Below, piece by piece: positions 13,196 to 25,700 of a stretch of DNA of 64,000 bases. The DNA lies in assembly GCA_949152475.1 (NCBI GenBank), contig OX424559.1, positions 32,407,119 to 32,471,118 on the forward strand. The letters are read 5' to 3'. The position numbers were made by a program, and so were the translations under genes. How positions within the stretch are numbered: the first letter of the stretch is position 1; each line of letters starts with the position of its first letter. The stretch is from Terebella lapidaria (taxonomy: Eukaryota; Annelida; Polychaeta; Terebellida; Terebellidae). The notes under the pieces are model-generated. The model had not been told where the DNA came from. It saw nothing but the letters and a program-made list of their open reading frames with translations, and made no database searches.

Positions 13196-13623
13196 TTAAT
13201 TATCAAACAGAGTCTTGGTCTTAGTAAACATTCACACAGTTCCAATTTGTTGTGTGCATGGGCAATGATAAAGTGAATCATGTAATAGCACAAAACACAC
13301 TGTCTCTGTGGCATAGGTTATTTAAAGTTGAATCACCTGTACAATCGTTATGTTCACATTTCTACTCTCTATATTTATCTAGTTATAATTACTGGTACTA
13401 TTTTATGTCGTATTGTTAATTGGTGTTGTGGATTCACTCCGTATCATCCTATTCAGTAAAAACTTTGTCAAGCCATATTCAGAGGAACACGCCTTATTTT
13501 TATATGTTTTTTTATTTTTATTTTGTGTGTTTTATTGTGTTTTATGCGTCTTCATACATCTACTGTTATATTTCCCCATCACAATTATTTTCAACTGTAT
13601 AAATATTTAAAAGCTATTATATA
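13196..13623. other. Gene-less flank of the LTR element
   Basis: AT-rich sequence without a supportable gene. It ends in TATA directly before the 5' LTR, matching TATA directly after the 3' LTR. Confidence 0.5.
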
Positions 13624-13986
13624 TGTAGAATATTTATGACAGTTATCGGCCCGAAACCCCTCCCTGACACATTCTCCCACTCGACATACACGGCACAGCT
13701 TCATCACATGACTTCATACTTACCTTACGTCACCAGCACGCACCGTCCAAGCACCGCAACACATGTAAACAACTCTGCCCACGATGACACACCCCTCATT
13801 CCCTCCAATCGCAACATTTCCAGACATATAACCACGCCCACCCAGACATTACCTCACATTCGACAAATCACAAGAACTCCTGCCACACGACGCGGGAAAA
13901 TACAGACATTCAGAACATAGCCCCGCGCTTCCCCGACATTAGGTCAGATGTACTTCGAGTCGACAAGTTTGGGATATATAGAGAGA

Positions 13987-13995
13987 TATAAAATA
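13987..13995 (+). promoter_or_regulatory. TATA-like box in the 5' LTR
   Basis: TATAAAATA lies 144 bp before the AATAAA of the same LTR, a plausible U3 promoter. The corresponding bases in the 3' LTR read GATAAAAAATA, so the motif is damaged there. Confidence 0.5.
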
Positions 13996-14130
13996 TTGAG
14001 AGGTACACTTGAAGAACATTGAATATCTAGAAGAAATCGAACTATATTGGACTAGTATTATCGGACTTTATTGTGGGATCACGAATGAGTGTGTGAGTGA
14101 CCGTGATCGTCATCGAACTTGAATCATCCA

Positions 14131-14136
14131 AATAAA
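14131..14136 (+). terminator. AATAAA polyadenylation signal in the LTR
   Basis: AATAAA is conserved in both LTRs (also at 35,359-35,364) and lies downstream of the TATA-like box, as expected for the R region. Confidence 0.5.
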
Positions 14137-14255
14137 CTCTGGATTATTGTGGAAACTACGTCGGACTTCCTGTCTTGTGTTTTACGCACGACCTACATCG
14201 TACTGTACGATCTCGTCGGCGTAATAGCCGCCGGTAGTAACGCTATTCTGCCACA

Positions 14256-14274
14256 TTGGTGCCATGACCAGGAT
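14256..14274 (+). promoter_or_regulatory. Primer-binding-site-like sequence
   Basis: TTGGTGCCATGACCAGGAT begins directly after the CA end of the 5' LTR. A TGG close to the LTR end is the hallmark of a tRNA primer-binding site. I cannot say which tRNA it pairs with. Confidence 0.6.
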
Positions 14275-14296
14275 AGCGAAGGCAGGTTCTCTGCTT

Positions 14297-14910
14297 ACGA
14301 ACTATGTGACGTACGAACTTTCTATGAATACCCGATCTACGATCCGGAACCCGATCGGAACAAGCCCGGAAGACGAGGTGACAATGAATCCGGTCCCGCC
14401 GAATCTGCGATCCTCGCGACCAAGTCAGTAGCGATGAGCGGTACTATTACGCTATCGCAAGTGCAACCGCCACAAAATATACGAACTATCATCAATGGCA
14501 TCCGAAGAGTACATACCGGACTGGATGCGAGCCGATAGTTACATCGGAGAACTGGTGGACGGTGATCCGCTAATGCCGTCCCGCACGGTGACAGAAATCC
14601 TCAACGAACTATGTGACGTACGAACTTTCTATGAATACCCGATCTACGATCCGGAACCCGATCGGAACAAGCCCGGAAGACGAGGTGACAATGAATCCGG
14701 TCCCGCCGAATCTGCGATCCTCGCGACCAAGTCAGTAGCGATGAGCGGTACTATTACGCTATCGCAAGTGCAACCGCCACAAAATATACGAACTATCATC
14801 AATGGCATCCGAAGAGTACATACCGGACTGGATGCGAGCCGATAGTTACATCGGAGAACTGGTGGACGGTGATCCGCTAATGCCGTCCCGCACGGTGACA
14901 GAAATCCTCA
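14297..14910 (+). repeat. 307-bp direct tandem duplication at the gag start
   Basis: 14,297-14,603 and 14,604-14,910 appear identical by eye. The unit contains the likely gag start (ATG at 14,495 and again at 14,802, MASEEYIPDW). Because 307 is not a multiple of three, the duplication breaks the frame between the two copies. Confidence 0.9.
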
Positions 14911-16183
14911 ACGCCCACGCGCGGTCATACCACGCGACTCCAGCCGGACCGCCAAGGTCGCGACCAAGCGACAGATGTGAAGCGACTATACGGGCTTCCA
15001 GCGCCAGCCCAATACCGACCCGCTACCTAAGTCGGTGAGTGTACGCCCTACGAACTATAACACATCAATGTTGACGCACCCGCCAAGTCGGTCGCGTGGT
15101 CAACAATGGGCGCAAGAATCGGGTGAGCACGCTGAACTGTACCCGCAACATGACGTAACGTCGCGCCCATCGGTAACGATACATACGCTGACGCGACCTG
15201 ACCGAACCCCGCCGTTGTATTCCAGAGTACCGGTCGACCCAGTTGTGACGGGAGAGCTGCCGGATGTCCATCTGCCGAACCGGAGAATACCCACTACGGA
15301 GAGCACACCCGCACCTGCCGCCGGACCCAACACTGTCCAGCCGAACGGTCTGTCGACGCGACTTTACGCACCCGCGCCGAGATCGGAGGACCGATACACC
15401 AGCGACACCATCGATCGCCGGCCACACAACATCGGAGTACCAATCTCCGACACCAGCGAAAATACGCATCCCGCGTATCCACCACCATCGGTAGCCAACA
15501 TCGGAACACCGATCGTCGAACCAGCGCTACCCGTGGGACATCCCGCCCCACACGGCTATGTGTTAAACCATGGAAATGCGGTGCCCATGCACAATCATGG
15601 GGGAGTAGCAGTATCGAACCATGGGAATGCGGTGCCCATGCACAATCATGGGGGAGTAGCAGTACCGTGTCATGGGGGAGTAGCCGTACCGAACCATGGA
15701 GTAGCAGCCTACCCACCAGGGTCACATACGAACGGAATACCAGCATACGGTGTACCCGTATACAATCATGGAATAGTGCCCAATCTGGGAATTGTGCCGC
15801 AAAACCCCGGAGTAGCAGTTCCGAGTGTGTTTGCTCCCGGTTTGGGATATCAGCTCCCGCTGATGTCACACCCAACTCCGTCATACGGAATTCCAGTAAC
15901 GTCGCCAGATTACGGACCGGTCCCCAAGACCGCACCATTGCCAAGCATTGCCAACCATTGCGCTCTCGGTGATGAATACGGACAATATGGTGAAGACGCA
16001 CTTTATTCCGTCTTACGGGCCACTGCTCAAGCCCGAGGAGACCGCCCCACGCCTCAAGGCCGAACTGAAATATGTTTCTTCTGTAAGAAACCGGGACACA
16101 GATGGATGCGGTGTTTCCGTTTGAAGGACATACTGGTACGAAATGGAATGAAACCATTCCCGCCACGCCCTGGCGCAAATTGA
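14802..16183 (+). pseudogene. gag: gag, copy A (frame-broken)
   Basis: The ATG at 14,802 opens a frame that stops at 15,038. The reading continues in another frame from about 15,035 to 16,183, so one frameshift splits the gene. The second part is rich in Pro, Thr, Arg and His and carries a 17-residue His/Gly repeat (HGNAVPMHNHGG, about 15,565-15,705). It ends in a CCHC zinc knuckle, CFFCKKPGHRWMRC at about 16,074-16,115 (C-x2-C-x4-H-x4-C), the RNA-binding nucleocapsid signature of Gag. I do not recognise a capsid domain, which may be lost or too divergent. No ATG precedes the second segment in its own frame. Confidence 0.75.
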
Positions 16184-16277
16184 AATAACGGACAGATCGG
16201 TATACCGAACTTGAACTGACGCTGCCTCAGACTCAGCCACCACAGGCCAAGTCGTCAAACTGAAGGAAGAAGGAACT

Positions 16278-18993
16278 GTGGAGCAAGGACCTTCTGTTAA
16301 CCCGAGCTACGCTCATAGCTCCACACCAGTTGTCGTACTCACGACTACAGATACGGTGCCACCAAGGTCGGCGCTGCCACCACCGACACGTTCGCTTCGC
16401 GAAGGGGTGTGCGCCAAGTGTGCTACGTCAACTTCAGGTACGGAATCCCTTTCTGAAGGGGTGTCGGAACCACTGCCGTGCAGGCTATCACGGACAAATC
16501 GTCACGAAGGGGTGTCGTCAAGCACCGCCGACGGAACCGGAACGGACTCCATGTCTGAAATCGAATGGGTGTTGGATGATGGATGCTTTAACGCCATTTC
16601 ATCGGTACCTGAAACCAAGCCGGCGACACTGAAACTTCCGCTCCTGCCACCTGAGGAGGATCATCAGCAATATTCGAGCAGCCCACGAGTTCTGGAAACT
16701 GTCGGCATGTGTTGGAAAACGGACTTTTAAGGCAGTGTTGGACTCTGGAGCTCCGCAAAGATTTGTTACGACACATACCTGCCGAACAGCGTACTCTACG
16801 CCCGACCACGGCAACCATGAGGGACGTCATCGGAGATTCCAGCCCGATCGACGGACTCCTGGACCTCACGATTAAGGTCGGAACAAAAGAAATAACAGTG
16901 ACATTCTGTGTAGCGGCAATTCATGACGAGATGATCTTGGGCATGAATTTCTTCCGACAAACAAGCGCAATCGTTAACTACGGTGAAGGAACTGTCGAAG
17001 TTAATAAGGAAATCTTGTTCGCACACAAGGACTTCGAAGCTAACGTTGTGCGCATGGCTGTACGCCGAGCAGTTACGGTACCGCCATGCAGCGAAGCCGT
17101 AGTCGAACTTGTACCGACCTCAAAGGTCAGAGTACGCCAGCACCCCCAGCTGATTCAGCCTATGACGAACTTTCCTGAAGAAACGGACTTAATTATGGGT
17201 CGCACATTGACCTCATTGAACCGGAAGTGTGTTAAGGTGACTGTGGTGAATCCCGCGGATACGGGAGTAACCCTGACTCGCTCAGATCCGGTAGCCATAG
17301 CGAGCCCAGTTGACAGTATTGTGGGCGCTTTGCCGAAGTCAGGAGAGGAACCGGAAGTTCCCCACACGAACGTTAACCATTACGAAGACCTCCCGCCGCA
17401 CCTACGGGAGATGGTGGACCGTGCCGGACTAGCACCTGAACAGCAACAGTGCTGTGCTAATTTGGTATATCGGTACAAAGACACTTTCATGTGCCCCGAT
17501 GGACAGCTCGGACGGACACATGTGGTACAACATCGGATCGATACGGGTATCAGTGCCCCAATTCGCCAGCGGCAACACCGCGTACCCCAGGCCCAGCAGC
17601 ATATCATAGATGAGGAAGTTGATAAAATGCTACGGCTTGGATGTATTGAACCCTCTGAATCGCCATGGAGTTCGCAAGTGGTGTTGGTACGAAAAAAAAA
17701 TGGACAAGTCAGATTCTGTGTGGACTATCGTCTACTCAATGACGTAACACGGAAAGACTTGTACCCTCTACCGAACATCCAGGATACACATGACGCACTC
17801 GCTGGAGCGAACTACTTCTCAGCCTTAGATCTTGCCTCAGGATACTGGCAGGTCGAGGTGGACCCGACGGACCAACCCAAGACGGCCTTTGCCACCAGAA
17901 CGTCTCATGGAGACTATCTTACGTGGATATCTGTGGACTAGATGCATGTGCTATCTGGACGATGTGTGTATCTGGACTATGCCGAAATTGCAGAACCTTT
18001 GGTCTCACTCACCCGGGGTGAATGTCGCTTCACATGGGGATCACCCCAACGGAAAGCCTTTCGGAGGCTTCAGAACGCACTTATCAAGGCCCCCAAGCTC
18101 GCCCATCCGTCACAGGATGAGGACGATTACTTCATCCTTGATACGGACGCCAGCGGTTACGCCATCGGAGGCGCGCTTTCACAGCGTGTCAATGGAAAAG
18201 AGATACCGATCGGCTTCGCCAGTAAGACATTGTCCCGCACACAACGGAATTATTGTACGACCTATAGAGAACTGTTGGCCGTTGTGAAATGATTCAGCAT
18301 TACCGACATTATTTGTGGGAACGGAGATTCCTGTTACGAACTGATCATAGCTCTCTGCGATGGTTAAAGAACTATAACGATGTGGACGGTATGTTGGCTC
18401 GTTGGCTAGCCAAATTGCAACAATATGACTTTCGTATCGTCCTGGAAAACTTCACGGAAATGCCGACGGACTTTCCCGTTGCCATAGTTGCAAGCTTTCG
18501 GACTGCCCTGGACGCTTAGTCGTACCACCCACAGACCTGAAAACAACTCCCTGTCCGACGGATCATGGTGGTTCCTGTCGTACCCGAGAAAGACCTCCTG
18601 GACAGTGATACTATGACATCACTGGTCTTGTCTCGGATGATCTCAATACACCAAGCCGCACGTGTGCGAGCGTTGGATGTGAAATTGAGCGGACAGAAAT
18701 GGTTATCGGACTATTCCACTGCCGATATTGTCGCCGCCCAGCAAGTCGACCCCAGCGTCGGAGTCGTGCGACTATGGGTATTGAACGGTACGAAACCCAC
18801 GTCAAAAGAAGTCGCCCGCTATGGCGAGGAAATGAAAACTCTGGTTTCACGATGGACTTTGTTAGCGCTACAGGACGGAGTTCTCATACGAAATACCAAG
18901 CCGGACCCAGCTGGTCGGACTGTCGTACAAACTGTGTTACCTGCGGCATTACGAACGGTGGTTCTACACCAACTCCACGACCTCAAGGTCGTA
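16278..18993 (+). pseudogene. pol: pol, copy A: protease, RT, RNase H and start of integrase (broken)
   Basis: Order: linker (16,278-16,730), aspartic protease, RT, RNase H, integrase N-terminus. The protease DSGA at 16,741-16,752 is in a different frame from its distal half (ILGMNFF, about 16,935), so the protease is frameshifted. The RT blocks FCVDYR (17,713-17,730) and ALDLASGYWQVEV are followed at about 17,895 by a loss of the next palm block. YLDDV (17,952-17,966) appears in another frame and is then joined almost directly to the RT end (YAEIAEPL), so most of the thumb is missing. RNase H keeps DTDAS (about 18,140), YRELL and RTDHSSL, but a 1-base shift at 18,287-18,292 and a second one near 18,445 break it. 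The copy stops inside the integrase zinc-binding domain at 18,993, where it is fused to gag copy B. Confidence 0.88.
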
Positions 18994-20067
18994 GCGCAAG
19001 AATCGGGTGAGCACGCTGAACTGTACCCGCAACATGACGTAACGTCGCGCCCATCGGTAACGATACATACGCTGACGCGACCCGACCGAACCCCGCCGTT
19101 GTATTCCAGAGTACCGGTCGACCCAGTTGTGACGGGAGAGCTGCCGGATGTCCATCTGCCGAACCGGAGAATACCCACTACGGAGAGCACACCCGCACCT
19201 GCCGCCGGACCCAACACTGTCCAGCCGAACGGTCTGTCGACGCGACTTTACGCACCCGCGCCGAGATCGGAGGACCGATACACCAGCGACACCATCGATC
19301 GCCGACCACACAACATCGGAGTACCAATCTCCGACACCAGCGAAAATACGCATCCCGCGTATCCACCACCATCGGTAGCCAACATCGGAACACCGATCGT
19401 CGAACCAGCGCTACCCGTGGGACATCCCGCCCCACACGGCTATGTGTTAAACCATGGAAATGCGGTGCCCATGCACAATCATGGGGGAGTAGCAGTATCG
19501 AACCATGGGAATGCGGTGCCCATGCACAATCATGGGGGAGTAGCAGTACCGTGTCATGGGGGAGTAGCCGTACCGAACCATGGAGTAGCAGCCTACCCAC
19601 CAGGGTCACATACGAACGGAATACCAGCATACGGTGTACCCGTATACAATCATGGAATAGTGCCCAATCTGGGAATTGTGCCGCAAAACCCCGGAGTAGC
19701 AGTTCCGAGTGTGTTTGCTCCCGGTTTGGGATATCAGCTCCCGCTGATGTCACACCCAACTCCGTCATACGGAATTCCAGTAACGTCGCCAGATTACGGA
19801 CCGGTCCCCAAGACCGCACCATTGCCAAGCATTGCCAACCATTGCGCTCTCGGTGATGAATACGGACAATATGGTGAAGACGCACTTTATTCCGTCTTAC
19901 GGGCCACTGCTCAAGCCCGAGGAGACCGCCCCACGCCTCAAGGCCGAACTGAAATATGTTTCTTCTGTAAGAAACCGGGACACAGATGGATGCGGTGTTT
20001 CCGTTTGAAGGACATACTGGTACGAAATGGAATGAAACCATTCCCGCCACGCCCTGGCGCAAATTGA
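18994..20067 (+). pseudogene. gag: gag, copy B (5'-truncated, fused to integrase of copy A)
   Basis: Sequence from 15,110 onward is repeated here with an offset of 3884 bp. The junction joins the first bases of the integrase finger to the middle of gag with at most one shared base, and the reading frame happens to stay open through it (18,565-20,067). The His/Gly repeat and CCHC knuckle are present. It differs from copy A at only a few bases. The integrase-Gag fusion frame is a by-product of rearrangement, not a designed protein. Confidence 0.85.
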
Positions 20068-20161
20068 AATAACGGACAGATCGGTATACCGAACTCGAAC
20101 TGACGCTGCCTCAGACTCAGCCACCACAGGCCAAGTCGTCAAACTGAAGGAAGAAGGAACT

Positions 20162-22310
20162 GTGGAGCAAGGACCTTCTGTTAACCCGAGCTACGCTCAT
20201 AGCTCCACACCAGTTGTCGTACTCACGACTACAGATACGGTGCCACCAAGGTCGGCGCTGCCACCACCGACACGTTCGCTTCGCGAAGGGGTGTGCGCCA
20301 AGTGTGCTACGTCAACTTCAGGTACGGAATCCCTTTCTGAAGGGGTGTCGGAACCACTGCCGTGCAGGCTATCACGGACAAATCGTCACGAAGGGGTGTC
20401 GTCAAGCACCGCCGACGGAACCGGAACGGACTCCATGTCTGAAATCGAATGGGTGTTGGATGATGGATGCTTTAACGCCATTTCATCGGTACCTGAAACC
20501 AAGCCGGCGACACTGAAACTTCCGCTCCTGCCACCTGAGGAGGATCATCAGCAATATTCGAGCAGCCCAAGAGTTCTGGAAACTGTCGGCATGTGTTGGA
20601 AAACGGACTTTTAAGGCAGTGTTGGACTCTGGAGCTCCGCAAAGATTTGTTACGACACATACCTGCCGAACAGCGTACTCTACGCCCGACCACGGCAACC
20701 ATGAGGGACGTCATCGGAGATTCCAGCCCGATCGACGGACTCCTGGACCTCACGATTAAGGTCGGAACAAAAGAAATAACAGTGACATTCTGTGTAGCGG
20801 CAATTCATGACGAGATGATCTTGGGCATGAATTTCTTCCGACAAACAAGCGCAATCGTTAACTACGGTGAAGGAACTGTCGAAGTTAATAAGGAAATCTT
20901 GTTCGCACACAAGGACTTCGAAGCTAACGTTGTGCGCATGGCTGTACGCCGAGCAGTTACGGTACCGCCATGCAGCGAAGCCGTAGTCGAACTTGTACCG
21001 ACCTCAAAGGTCAGAGTACGCCAGCACCCCCAGCTGATTCAGCCTATGACGAACTTTCCTGAAGAAACGGACTTAATTATGGGTCGCACATTGACCTCAT
21101 TGAACCGGAAGTGTGTTAAGGTGACTGTGGTGAATCCCGCGGATACGGGAGTAACCCTGACTCGCTCAGATCCGGTAGCCATAGCGAGCCCAGTTGACAG
21201 TATTGTGGGCGCTTTGCCGAAGTCAGGAGAGGAACCGGAAGTTCCCCACACGAACGTTAACCATTACGAAGACCTCCCGCCGCACCTACGGGAGATGGTG
21301 GACCGTGCCGGACTAGCACCTGAACAGCAACAGTGCTGTGCTAATTTGGTATATCGGCACAAAGACACTTTCATGTGCCCCGATGGACAGCTCGGACGGA
21401 CACATGTGGTACAACATCGGATCGATACGGGTATCAGTGCCCCAATTCGCCAGCGGCAACACCGCGTACCCCAGGCCCAGCAGCATATCATAGATGAGGA
21501 AGTTGATAAAATGCTACGGCTTGGATGTATTGAACCCTCTGAATCGCCATGGAGTTCGCAAGTGGTGTTGGTACGAAAAAAAAATGGACAAGTCAGATTC
21601 TGTGTGGACTATCGTCTACTCAATGACGTAACACGGAAAGACTTGTACCCTCTACCGAACATCCAGGATACACATGACGCACTCGCTGGAGCGAACTACT
21701 TCTCAGCCTTAGATCTTGCCTCAGGATACTGGCAGGTCGAGGTGGACCCGACGGACCAACCCAAGACGGCCTTTGCCACCAGAACGTCTCATGGAGACTA
21801 TCTTACGTGGATATCTGTGGACTAGATGCATGTGCTATCTGGACGATGTGTGTATCTGGACTATGCCGAAATTGCAGAACCTTTGGTCTCACTCACCCGG
21901 GGTGAATGTCGCTTCACATGGGGATCACCCCAACGGAAAGCCTTTCGGAGGCTTCAGAACGCACTTATCAAGGCCCCCAAGCTCGCCCATCCGTCACAGG
22001 ATGAGGACGATTACTTCATCCTTGATACGGACGCCAGCGGTTACGCCATCGGAGGCGCGCTTTCACAGCGTGTCAATGGAAAAGAGATACCGATCGGCTT
22101 CGCCAGTAAGACATTGTCCCGCACACAACGGAATTATTGTACGACCTATAGAGAACTGTTGGCCGTTGTGAAATGATTCAGCATTACCGACATTATTTGT
22201 GGGAACGGAGATTCCTGTTACGAACTGATCATAGCTCTCTGCGATGGTTAAAGAACTATAACGATGTGGACGGTATGTTGGCTCGTTGGCTAGCCAAATT
22301 GCAACAATAT
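20162..22310 (+). pseudogene. pol: pol, copy B: protease to RNase H (broken, 3'-truncated)
   Basis: A near-identical repeat of copy A, with the same protease frame break, the same two RT deletions around YLDDV and the same RNase H single-base shift. It ends inside RNase H at 22,307-22,310, where ATAT, shared by both sequences, joins it to gag copy C. One coding difference from copy A is a Tyr-to-His change in the segment ahead of RT. Confidence 0.87.
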
Positions 22311-22643
22311 CAGCTCCCGCTGATGTCACACCCAACTCCGTCATACGGAATTCCAGTAACGTCGCCAGATTACGGACCGGTCCCCAAGACCGCACCATTG
22401 CCAAGCATTGCCAACCATTGCGCTCTCGGTGATGAATACGGACAATATGGTGAAGACGCACTTTATTCCGTCTTACGGGCCACTGCTCAAGCCCGAGGAG
22501 ACCGCCCCACGCCTCAAGGCCGAACTGAAATATGTTTCTTCTGTAAGAAACCGGGACACAGATGGATGCGGTGTTTCCGTTTGAAGGACATACTGGTACG
22601 AAATGGAATGAAACCATTCCCGCCACGCCCTGGCGCAAATTGA
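22311..22643 (+). pseudogene. gag: gag 3' end, copy C
   Basis: Only the C-terminal part of Gag is present, from the position equal to 15,851 in copy A through the CCHC knuckle. It is fused in an open frame to the RNase H fragment of copy B (frame 22,173-22,643). The His/Gly repeat is absent from this copy. Confidence 0.83.
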
Positions 22644-22737
22644 AATAACGGACAGATCGGTATACCGAACTCGAACTGACGCTGCCTCAGACTCAGCCAC
22701 CACAGGCCAAGTCGTCAAACTGAAGGAAGAAGGAACT

Positions 22738-25700
22738 GTGGAGCAAGGACCTTCTGTTAACCCGAGCTACGCTCATAGCTCCACACCAGTTGTCGTACTC
22801 ACGACTACAGATACGGTGCCACCAAGGTCGGCGCTGCCACCACCGACACGTTCGCTTCGCGAAGGGGTGTGCGCCAAGTGTGCTACGTCAACTTCAGGTA
22901 CGGAATCCCTTTCTGAAGGGGTGTCGGAACCACTGCCGTGCAGGCTATCACGGACAAATCGTCACGAAGGGGTGTCGTCAAGCACCGCCGACGGAACCGG
23001 AACGGACTCCATGTCTGAAATCGAATGGGTGTTGGATGATGGATGCTTTAACGCCATTTCATCGGTACCTGAAACCAAGCCGGCGACACTGAAACTTCCG
23101 CTCCTGCCACCTGAGGAGGATCATCAGCAATATTCGAGCAGCCCACGAGTTCTGGAAACTGTCGGCATGTGTTGGAAAACGGACTTTTAAGGCAGTGTTG
23201 GACTCTGGAGCTCCGCAAAGATTTGTTACGACACATACCTGCCGAACAGCGTACTCTACGCCCGACCACGGCAACCATGAGGGACGTCATCGGAGATTCC
23301 AGCCCGATCGACGGACTCCTGGACCTCACGATTAAGGTCGGAACAAAAGAAATAACAGTGACATTCTGTGTAGCGGCAATTCATGACGAGATGATCTTGG
23401 GCATGAATTTCTTCCGACAAACAAGCGCAATCGTTAACTACGGTGAAGGAACTGTCGAAGTTAATAAGGAAATCTTGTTCGCACACAAGGACTTCGAAGC
23501 TAACGTTGTGCGCATGGCTGTACGCCGAGCAGTTACGGTACCGCCATGCAGCGAAGCCGTAGTCGAACTTGTACCGACCTCAAAGGTCAGAGTACGCCAG
23601 CACCCCCAGCTGATTCAGCCTATGACGAACTTTCCTGAAGAAACGGACTTAATTATGGGTCGCACATTGACCTCATTGAACCGGAAGTGTGTTAAGGTGA
23701 CTGTGGTGAATCCCGCGGATACGGGAGTAACCCTGACTCGCTCAGATCCGGTAGCCATAGCGAGCCCAGTTGACAGTATTGTGGGCGCTTTGCCGAAGTC
23801 AGGAGAGGAACCGGAAGTTCCCCACACGAACGTTAACCATTACGAAGACCTCCCGCCGCACCTACGGGAGATGGTGGACCGTGCCGGACTAGCACCTGAA
23901 CAGCAACAGTGCTGTGCTAATTTGGTATATCGGTACGAAGACACTTTCATGTGCCCCGATGGACAGCTCGGACGGACACATGTGGTACAACATCGGATCG
24001 ATACGGGTATCAGTGCCCCAATTCGCCAGCGGCAACACCGCGTACCCCAGGCCCAGCAGCATATCATAGATGAGGAAGTTGATAAAATGCTACGGCTTGG
24101 ATGTATTGAACCCTCTGAATCGCCATGGAGTTCGCAAGTGGTGTTGGTACGAAAAAAAAATGGACAAGTCAGATTCTGTGTGGACTATCGTCTACTCAAT
24201 GACGTAACACGGAAAGACTTGTACCCTCTACCGAACATCCAGGATACACATGACGCACTCGCTGGAGCGAACTACTTCTCAGCCTTAGATCTTGCCTCAG
24301 GATACTGGCAGGTCGAGGTGGACCCGACGGACCAACCCAAGACGGCCTTTGCCACCAGAACGTCTCATGGAGACTATCTTACGTGGATATCTGTGGACTA
24401 GATGCATGTGCTATCTGGACGATGTGTGTATCTGGACTATGCCGAAATTGCAGAACCTTTGGTCTCACTCACCCGGGGTGAATGTCGCTTCACATGGGGA
24501 TCACCCCAACGGAAAGCCTTTCGGAGGCTTCAGAACGCACTTATCAAGGCCCCCAAGCTCGCCCATCCGTCACAGGATGAGGACGATTACTTCATCCTTG
24601 ATACGGACGCCAGCGGTTACGCCATCGGAGGCGCGCTTTCACAGCGTGTCAATGGAAAAGAGATACCGATCGGCTTCGCCAGTAAGACATTGTCCCGCAC
24701 ACAACGGAATTATTGTACGACCTATAGAGAACTGTTGGCCGTTGTGAAATGATTCAGCATTACCGACATTATTTGTGGGAACGGAGATTCCTGTTACGAA
24801 CTGATCATAGCTCTCTGCGATGGTTAAAGAACTATAACGATGTGGACGGTATGTTGGCTCGTTGGCTAGCCAAATTGCAACAATATGACTTTCGTATCGT
24901 CCTGGAAAACTTCACGGAAATGCCGACGGACTTTCCCGTTGCCATAGTTGCAAGCTTTCGGACTGCCCTGGACGCTTAGTCGTACCACCCACAGACCTGA
25001 AAACAACTCCCTGTCCGACGGATCATGGTGGTTCCTGTCGTACCCGAGAAAGACCTCCTGGACAGTGATACTATGACATCACTGGTCTTGTCTCGGATGA
25101 TCTCAATACACCAAGCCGCACGTGTGCGAGCGTTGGATGTGAAATTGAGCGGACAGAAATGGTTATCGGACTATTCCACTGCCGATATTGTCGCCGCCCA
25201 GCAAGTCGACCCCAGCGTCGGAGTCGTGCGACTATGGGTATTGAACGGTACGAAACCCACGTCAAAAGAAGTCGCCCGCTATGGCGAGGAAATGAAAACT
25301 CTGGTTTCACGATGGACTTTGTTAGCGCTACAGGACGGAGTTCTCATACGAAATACCAAGCCGGACCCAGCTGGTCGGACTGTCGTACAAACTGTGTTAC
25401 CTGCGGCATTACGAACGGTGGTTCTACACCAACTCCACGACCTCAAGGTCGTAGGCCACCTCGGAATACAGCGGACTGTTGAGAGAGTAAAGCGCCGGTT
25501 TTACTGGCCATGTCTCGCCTTGGATGTTGCCCGCTGGTGCGCCCGCTGCCCGCAGTGTGTGTCACGAAAAGGAAAGCCAGCGCCCAAGAAATTGCCTCTA
25601 ACGCAACTACCGACTGGGGCGCCATTTGACCGTATAGCGTTGGATATCCTAGATACCCACAAAGTTACCGAATGAGGTCACAGGTACATTCTTGTCATAT

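Larger units (their letters stand above)
13624..14255 (+). repeat. 5' LTR
   Basis: 632 bp, starting TGTAGAATATTTATGAC and ending GCCACA. It matches 34,849-35,483 with about 14 substitutions and one small length difference. It contains a TATA-like box and an AATAAA signal in the order expected for U3 and R. The paired LTRs, rather than any coding content, fix the limits of the element. Confidence 0.93.

Noticed and set aside
13636..13920. 94-codon frame within the 5' LTR (also in the 3' LTR)
   Set aside because: It lies wholly inside the LTR U3 region and is shortened by changes in the 3' LTR; no reason to think it is translated.
15294..16178. 294-codon minus-strand frame opposite gag (also 19,178-20,062)
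   Set aside because: It is the antisense shadow of the gag reading frame, with a composition dictated by the His/Gly repeats on the other strand.
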